A stretch of DNA of 42,058 nt from positions 1 through 42,058 of the forward strand of contig CANQKV010000005.1 of assembly GCA_947624545.1 (NCBI GenBank), in the 5' to 3' direction. The notes beneath the pieces were generated by a model, which worked only from the letters and a program-made list of their open reading frames with translations, had not been told where the DNA came from and did not search any database. This stretch comes from an uncultured Alphaproteobacteria bacterium. GTDB lineage: Bacteria > Pseudomonadota > Alphaproteobacteria > CAAHEQ01 > UBA3637. The translations under genes were made by a program, and so were the position numbers. This document shows, one piece after another, positions 36,754 through 42,058 of the stretch (within the stretch, counting starts at the first letter, position 1; every line of letters starts with the position of its first letter).

Positions 36754-37632
36754 ATGGCAGACAATAGAGATTTAAATGAATTCGGCGGTGTTCGTTCGGA
36801 AAAAATTGATGATATAAAGATTGATTATGATGTTTTCGGAACCCCTGTTTGGGTCGAGATTGATGTTCCGTTTAATTCGAAAGGATATGAAGCCGGATGG
36901 ACTGGGGGCAGTATTCCCGTTCCGACAGACAGTCATGTTTACAGAGAGATTATAGAGCGGGCTTCTTCCACATTTTGCGAGCGAATGAAAAATGTTGATT
37001 GGCAAAAATTAGAAGAACATGCAAAACGTCAGGGAAATGAAAATACGGTTTATGAAGCGCGCAAACGTTTTATGGAAGAACTTCCGAAATATAGAGACAA
37101 TGAATCCCGCCATGCACAAAAACCTTTACCGAATGCCCCAAAGGCTGATCAAAAAAATAAACCGGAATATGAATATAACGATTACGGAGTTGCTTCAAGC
37201 GAAACAGTCGGTAATGTGACGATTGGTTATGATGTTTTCGGAAATCCGAACGGAAGAGTTGATGTTAATGTTCCGTTTAATCCGAAAGGATATGAAGCCG
37301 GATGGACGGGGGGCAGTATTCCCGTTCCGACGGACAGTCATGTTTATAACGATATGATGGATCGGTCTTCCTCCACATTTTATGAGCGAATGAAAGATGC
37401 CGATTGGGAAAAATTAGAAAAACATTACGGAAATGAACCCGAATTTCAAGAATCGCGGAAACGCTTTTTGGAAGAGGCAAAAAAGCATTCGAACGATAAA
37501 AGTGTCGTTAAAAATGTCGATAAAGACAACGAATCCGGTCTTCTATCAACACTTACCGATAATGCCGAAACGCTTTGGAACACTGTTAAAGAAGGATTTA
37601 ATGAACTGCGAAAAGATATGGGAGGCAGATAA
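36754..37632 (+). CDS. Uncharacterised protein with two copies of a ~135-aa module
   Basis: YDVFGxPxxxxDVPFNxKGYEAGWTGGSIPVPTDSHVY...SSTFxERMKxxDWxKLEx occurs twice. Start at 36754 chosen by RBS; the ORF track starts at 36721. No family recognised. Confidence 0.85.
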   Translation: MADNRDLNEFGGVRSEKIDDIKIDYDVFGTPVWVEIDVPFNSKGYEAGWTGGSIPVPTDSHVYREIIERASSTFCERMKNVDWQKLEEHAKRQGNENTVYEARKRFMEELPKYRDNESRHAQKPLPNAPKADQKNKPEYEYNDYGVASSETVGNVTIGYDVFGNPNGRVDVNVPFNPKGYEAGWTGGSIPVPTDSHVYNDMMDRSSSTFYERMKDADWEKLEKHYGNEPEFQESRKRFLEEAKKHSNDKSVVKNVDKDNESGLLSTLTDNAETLWNTVKEGFNELRKDMGGR

Positions 37633-37651
37633 CGGCAAATTCTTTTTAAAT

Positions 37652-37687
37652 AAATCCGCTCTTTCATTTTAAGGGCGGATTTTTTAT
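37652..37687 (+). terminator. Rho-independent terminator after the duplicated-module gene
   Basis: aaatccgctcttt-cat-tttaagggcggattt hairpin plus T run. Confidence 0.8.
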
Positions 37688-37734
37688 TGACATTTGCTTT
37701 CTTTATCGTTATGCTTTGTTTTCAAGAGGATTCA

Positions 37735-38028
37735 ATGCTTTTTAAATTTTCGCATAATTGGTTAATACCGTTTATTTGTTTTTTAATTACCGGATATTTT
37801 ATTTTTCACGGGATTCAAGGGAATCACGGTATTCGGCGAATGATTCAGGTACGGCAGGAAGTGCAATATGCCGATATTATTAAAAAGGCTGCCGAACAGG
37901 AAAAAGAAAGATTGCAAACCAAAGTGAATGCTTTATCCGAAAAGTCGCTTGATTTGGATCAGTTGGAAGAATCGGCGGTACGTATTTTAAACATGGGTGA
38001 TAAGCAAATTAAAGTTATTTTTGAATAG
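37735..38028 (+). CDS. FtsB/DivIC-type septum formation initiator family protein
   Basis: Short protein: one TM, then coiled coil (IIKKAAEQEKERLQTKVNALSEKSLDLDQLEESAVRILNMGDKQIKVIFE). Start at 37735 by RBS. Confidence 0.75.
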   Translation: MLFKFSHNWLIPFICFLITGYFIFHGIQGNHGIRRMIQVRQEVQYADIIKKAAEQEKERLQTKVNALSEKSLDLDQLEESAVRILNMGDKQIKVIFE

Positions 38029-39304
38029 CTTTTTTGCAGATGAGAAAACCGAGTAATATCAATGCCGGCACCATTAAAGCGCCTGTAAAGAGAAAGAACC
38101 AGAACCACCCCATTTGTTCTGCCCACACGCCGCTGTAAACGGAAATAACCGACACGGATACCATCATCAGCGACGTTAATAAGGCATATTGCGTGGCGGC
38201 ATAGCGTTTGGAACATAATCCGGATAAAAACGCCACAAAAACCGCGCCGCCCATACCGCCGACAATATTGTCGAATAAAATCACCAGTAAAAAGAAAGAC
38301 ATGGAATGTTCGAAAAAGGTAAAGAAGCCGAACACAACGGAGGTTAATATTTCAATGCAGCCGAAAACAAATAACAAATTTAAGATAGCATATTTCATAA
38401 CCAACACACCGCCGATAGCAACACCTAAAATGGTAATCCACGGTCCGATAGTGCCTGAAACAAGCGCGATTTCCGCTTTTGAAAAGCCCATTTCGCTGTA
38501 AAACGGTAAAGCCATTCGTCCTAAAACGGCATTGCATAATTTATAAAGTACAATAAAAATTAAAATAAGCGCCCACTGATTTTGCTTCATAAAATCAACA
38601 AACGGCGCAACAACCGTTGACTTGAAAAATCCCGCTTGTGTCACTTTTTTTTCGGGCGGCTCTTTAATGAAAAAAACGGTAATTAAGCCCACAACCAGCA
38701 AAACCGCCACGCAAGCATAAGCCGTTTGCCACGATACAAAAGCAGAAGCCGCCACAACACCTGCGCCGGATAACAACATACCCATACGATACCCGAACTG
38801 ATAAGCGCCTGCCCCTTCGCCTAATTCTTCTTTTTTAAGCGTGCCGATTCGTAACGCATCAACCATAATATCCTGACTGGCGGCAAAAAACGCAACACCG
38901 AACGCAAAGAAATAAGTGAGCAGCGGAATAACAACTTTTTGCCCGTCTCGCACAAGCGAAAAAGCAGGCTCGTTCGATTCGGGCGCACTGAATGCTAACC
39001 CTGCCGTGCAGGCAATAAGCCCCAGCTGAAACAAAATCAACCACCCTTTGCGATGCCCGAACGCACGCGGCAGAAAAGGAGCCGAAAAGCGATCCAAAAA
39101 CGGTGCCCACAAAAACTTAAAGTTATAAGGCAACATTACCAAGGCAAAAAAGCCGATAGCCGCCAAGCTTAAACCGGCATCTTTTAACCAGAGTGACAGA
39201 GAATACCCGATGAGGCTATGGGGTAAACCGCAAGAAAAGCCCAAAAACAAAAAGACGGCGACGGCCGGATTTAAATAGCCTTTAAATGCGGTTGACCATT
39301 TCAT
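38015..39304 (-). CDS. MFS transporter, AmpG-like muropeptide permease
   Basis: FLGFSCGLPHSLIGYSLSLWLKDAGLSLAAIGFFALVMLPYNFKFLWAPFLDRF; GHRKGWLILFQLGL; ASQDIMVDALRI. Confidence 0.85.
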   Translation of the reverse strand: MKWSTAFKGYLNPAVAVFLFLGFSCGLPHSLIGYSLSLWLKDAGLSLAAIGFFALVMLPYNFKFLWAPFLDRFSAPFLPRAFGHRKGWLILFQLGLIACTAGLAFSAPESNEPAFSLVRDGQKVVIPLLTYFFAFGVAFFAASQDIMVDALRIGTLKKEELGEGAGAYQFGYRMGMLLSGAGVVAASAFVSWQTAYACVAVLLVVGLITVFFIKEPPEKKVTQAGFFKSTVVAPFVDFMKQNQWALILIFIVLYKLCNAVLGRMALPFYSEMGFSKAEIALVSGTIGPWITILGVAIGGVLVMKYAILNLLFVFGCIEILTSVVFGFFTFFEHSMSFFLLVILFDNIVGGMGGAVFVAFLSGLCSKRYAATQYALLTSLMMVSVSVISVYSGVWAEQMGWFWFFLFTGALMVPALILLGFLICKKAIQK

Positions 39305-39308
39305 AAAA

Positions 39309-41135
39309 TTATGCCTCTTCTTTGCGCCGTTCGTATTTGCGTCGTTCGTTTGAATCCAAGAACTTTTTCCGCAACCGAATATTATGCGGCGTTACTTCCA
39401 CCAGCTCATCTTCCTCAATATAGGAAAGCGCTACTTCCAACGGCATAATGCGCGGCGGATATAACAAAACGTTATCATCTTTCCCGGCGGCGCGCATATT
39501 TGTCAGCTTCTTGCCCTTAATGGGGTTGACTTCAATATCACCCGGTTTAGCATTGGCGCCGATAATCATACCGGCATAAACCGTTGTGCCGGCGGGAATA
39601 AAGAGCGGCCCGCGTTCCTGAATGTTCCAAAGGGCATACGGCACCGCTTTTCCTTGCTCGGTTGAAATTAAAACACCGTTCCGCCGCCCGGTAATCGGGC
39701 CTTTATAAGGCGCATACCCGTGAAACAATCGATTCATCACGCCCGTTCCGCAGGTATCGGTTAAAAATTCGCTGTAATAGCCGATAAGCCCGCGAGACGG
39801 CGCCACAAACGTTAACCGTGTTTTTCCGCCGCCGCTGGGAATCATTTCCTGCAATTCCCCTTTGCGCAAGCTCATTTTTTCAACGACAACACCGGTATAA
39901 GCATCATCAACATCGATGACAACTTCTTCGCACGGCTCTAACTTTCGCCCGACTTCATCTTCCCGATAAACAACGCGCGGTCGTGAAACCGATAATTCAT
40001 ATCCTTCCCGACGCATGGTTTCAATCAGCACGCCCAACTGCAATTCGCCCCGACCCGCAACCTCAAAGGCATCTGTTGTATCGGTACGCGAAACACGCAA
40101 CGCAATATTCCCTTCCGCTTCTTTTTCCAATCTGTCCCAAATCATGCGCGAGGTGACTTTATCGCCCTCCGTGCCGGCCAACGGCGATGTGTTAATGGAA
40201 AATGTCATTGCCAAGGTTGGCGGATCAATCGGCTCGGCGTGAATCGGCTCGCTTACCGAGGCATCGCATAAGGTATCGGACACGGTTGCCTGCGTTAATC
40301 CGGCAATGCTCACAATATCACCTGCAACGCCTTCATCAATGGCCTGACGCTTTAACCCGCGAAACGCAATAATTTTTGATGCCCGCGCATTTTCAACAAA
40401 ATGCCCGTCGCGACTGATAGCCTTAACAGATTGATTGGTTTTGATTTTGCCCGATAAAATGCGTCCGGTTAAAATTCGCCCGACAAACGGATCGGCTTCC
40501 AGCGTGGTGACCAACATTTTAAACGGTCCGTTTTCATCGCATTGCGGTGCCGGCACATGATCAATAATTTTTTGGAATAACGGCGAAATATCTTTTCGCT
40601 CATCAGCTAAATCATTAACGGCCCAGCCTTCACGCCCCGAGGCAAATAATGTTGGAAAATCAAGCTGTTCTTCCGTTGCCCCCAGATGATCGAACAAGTC
40701 AAAAATTTCATTATGCACTTCTTCCGGTCGCGCATCGGATCTGTCGATTTTATTAATCACCACAATCGGACGCAACCCCAATTTTAAGGCTTTACTTAAC
40801 ACGAATTTTGTTTGCGGTAACGGTCCTTCGGCAGCATCTACCAACAAAATTACGCCGTCCACCATCGATAAAATGCGCTCGACTTCACCGCCGAAATCGG
40901 CATGCCCGGGCGTATCGACAATGTTAATGCGAACGTTATGCCACTCTACCGACGTACATTTGGCAAAAATCGTAATACCGCGTTCTCTTTCCAAATCGTT
41001 GGAATCCAACGCACAAGTGACAATTTGTTGATTTTCCCGATAGGCGCCGCTTTGTTTTAAAAACGCATCGACAAACGTTGTTTTGCCATGATCAACGTGT
41101 GCAATAATGGCAATATTTCTCATTTCCTGAATCAT
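39309..41135 (-). CDS. typA: Ribosome-associated GTPase TypA/BipA
   Basis: MRNIAIIAHVDHGKTTFVDAFLKQSG; DTPGHADFGGEVERIL; C-terminal EVTPHNIRLRKKFL. Confidence 0.97.
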   Translation of the reverse strand: MIQEMRNIAIIAHVDHGKTTFVDAFLKQSGAYRENQQIVTCALDSNDLERERGITIFAKCTSVEWHNVRINIVDTPGHADFGGEVERILSMVDGVILLVDAAEGPLPQTKFVLSKALKLGLRPIVVINKIDRSDARPEEVHNEIFDLFDHLGATEEQLDFPTLFASGREGWAVNDLADERKDISPLFQKIIDHVPAPQCDENGPFKMLVTTLEADPFVGRILTGRILSGKIKTNQSVKAISRDGHFVENARASKIIAFRGLKRQAIDEGVAGDIVSIAGLTQATVSDTLCDASVSEPIHAEPIDPPTLAMTFSINTSPLAGTEGDKVTSRMIWDRLEKEAEGNIALRVSRTDTTDAFEVAGRGELQLGVLIETMRREGYELSVSRPRVVYREDEVGRKLEPCEEVVIDVDDAYTGVVVEKMSLRKGELQEMIPSGGGKTRLTFVAPSRGLIGYYSEFLTDTCGTGVMNRLFHGYAPYKGPITGRRNGVLISTEQGKAVPYALWNIQERGPLFIPAGTTVYAGMIIGANAKPGDIEVNPIKGKKLTNMRAAGKDDNVLLYPPRIMPLEVALSYIEEDELVEVTPHNIRLRKKFLDSNERRKYERRKEEA

Positions 41136-41236
41136 TTTTTTACCCTTTAATTAAAAACATTAAAAATAATGAGGCATTATATTCTTTTTTTTCAAAAAGT
41201 CCAGTAAAAAAATTTTTTAAGAATATTGTCCGTTAA

Positions 41237-42058
41237 TTATGGCTGACATAGGGCGTGATTTGCGCCTTGAAGATGTGAAGCTCCTCCGTTATACATTATA
41301 TAGCCTGCTTTGTGTTCGGCATTTGAGGGCGTAGAAAATTCTATCTCAAACAGCTGACAACTATCTTGATTATTCAACCAAATATCAATCGCTTTCGCAT
41401 CCCATTCTCCCGCTTTTGTCACATGAAACATTTCCCTTAATTCTTCTACCGTTGTTGAAAGATCATTAAAATCTCCAACATAAATATCACCGCCGTTTTT
41501 ATGACAATATGAACTTCTTGATGTTGACAGCGTAACGGACGGATTGCACTTAAAGTCCGGATTTCCCCAAACGGCCATTTGTCCGTTCCCGTATCCTGAT
41601 TGACCGGCTGCCTTACAAAATCGTTTTGTACTCCACCAACCCATCGTATTCTTTGATCCGTAATAAGTTTTCCCGTTCACTGTTCCGGAAATTAAATCAT
41701 TTGCCACTTTTCGACAGGAACCGCTGAAATCTTCCTCATCTTCCCATTCAGCCTCACAAGAAAAACCACCCAATTTATAACAATATTCATCTTCGGCACA
41801 GTGACTGTTTTCTCGACACCCCTCTTGACATTTTTCCCCGTCCCAAAATGAATTTTGCGGGCATCTCTCGCATATGTTTGTATCCTTATTACAAATCGGT
41901 GTCGGATTTTCACAATCATCATTATCCGTGCATGCCACACACTTTTCGCCATTCCAAACGCCGCTTTCGCAGGTTTTACACGTATTATCTTTACAATATT
42001 GAGATTTCCCCTCACATCCTTTTTCTTGCGTACATTCCACACACATATGATTAAAGCA
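41237..42058 (-). CDS. Cys-rich repeat surface/secreted protein, C-terminal part (N-terminus outside window)
   Basis: CxxC...GxWNGEKCVACTDNDDC..PxPICNKDTNICERCP repeats. The frame stays open to the window edge upstream of the listed M (C-F-N-H-M-C-V). Confidence 0.75.
   Translation of the reverse strand, partial: CFNHMCVECTQEKGCEGKSQYCKDNTCKTCESGVWNGEKCVACTDNDDCENPTPICNKDTNICERCPQNSFWDGEKCQEGCRENSHCAEDEYCYKLGGFSCEAEWEDEEDFSGSCRKVANDLISGTVNGKTYYGSKNTMGWWSTKRFCKAAGQSGYGNGQMAVWGNPDFKCNPSVTLSTSRSSYCHKNGGDIYVGDFNDLSTTVEELREMFHVTKAGEWDAKAIDIWLNNQDSCQLFEIEFSTPSNAEHKAGYIMYNGGASHLQGANHALCQP

Noticed and set aside
1-42058. tRNA or rRNA genes
   Set aside because: No cloverleaf with T-loop GTTCRANNC in a proper context and no rRNA-like sequence noticed by eye; tRNAscan-SE would settle this.

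Overview
The window is about 42 kb of AT-rich, gene-dense chromosome. Gene order (trmD-rplS; zinc ribbon protein / ftsE-ftsX-ydcF-plsC; miaB-phoH-ybeY-corC) suggests an alphaproteobacterium, but that is inference. Most of it is housekeeping: rplS, lepA, lspA, pgi, mutL, a PpiC-type foldase, ftsY, mtaB, corC-like, ybeY, phoH, miaB, ftsE, ftsX, plsC, anmK and typA. The accessory content is a split chromate-transporter pair, a long YwqK/MORN-variant repeat protein, a CsoR/FrmR-type repressor with a candidate operator, an OprB-like porin with an 11-mer repeat N-terminus, an orphan VirD4/TraG coupling protein paired with a pentapeptide-repeat protein, an MFS-HEAT protein next to a stand-alone cNMP domain, and a Cys-rich protein cut by the window edge. 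The most unusual segment is the ~530 bp intergenic region 36190-36720. It holds two copies of a 36-nt CRISPR-like repeat (GTTTTAGTCCCCGTCCGAATTCGGGGCTACTTTAAT) around a 29-nt spacer. The repeat resembles type II-C repeats in length, 5' GTTTTAGTCCC and a terminal -10-like TTTAAT. The region also has a second family of 28-nt repeats and lies directly upstream of an unrecognised protein with a recently duplicated, strongly conserved module. No cas gene is visible in the window. All calls are by eye, with no database search.
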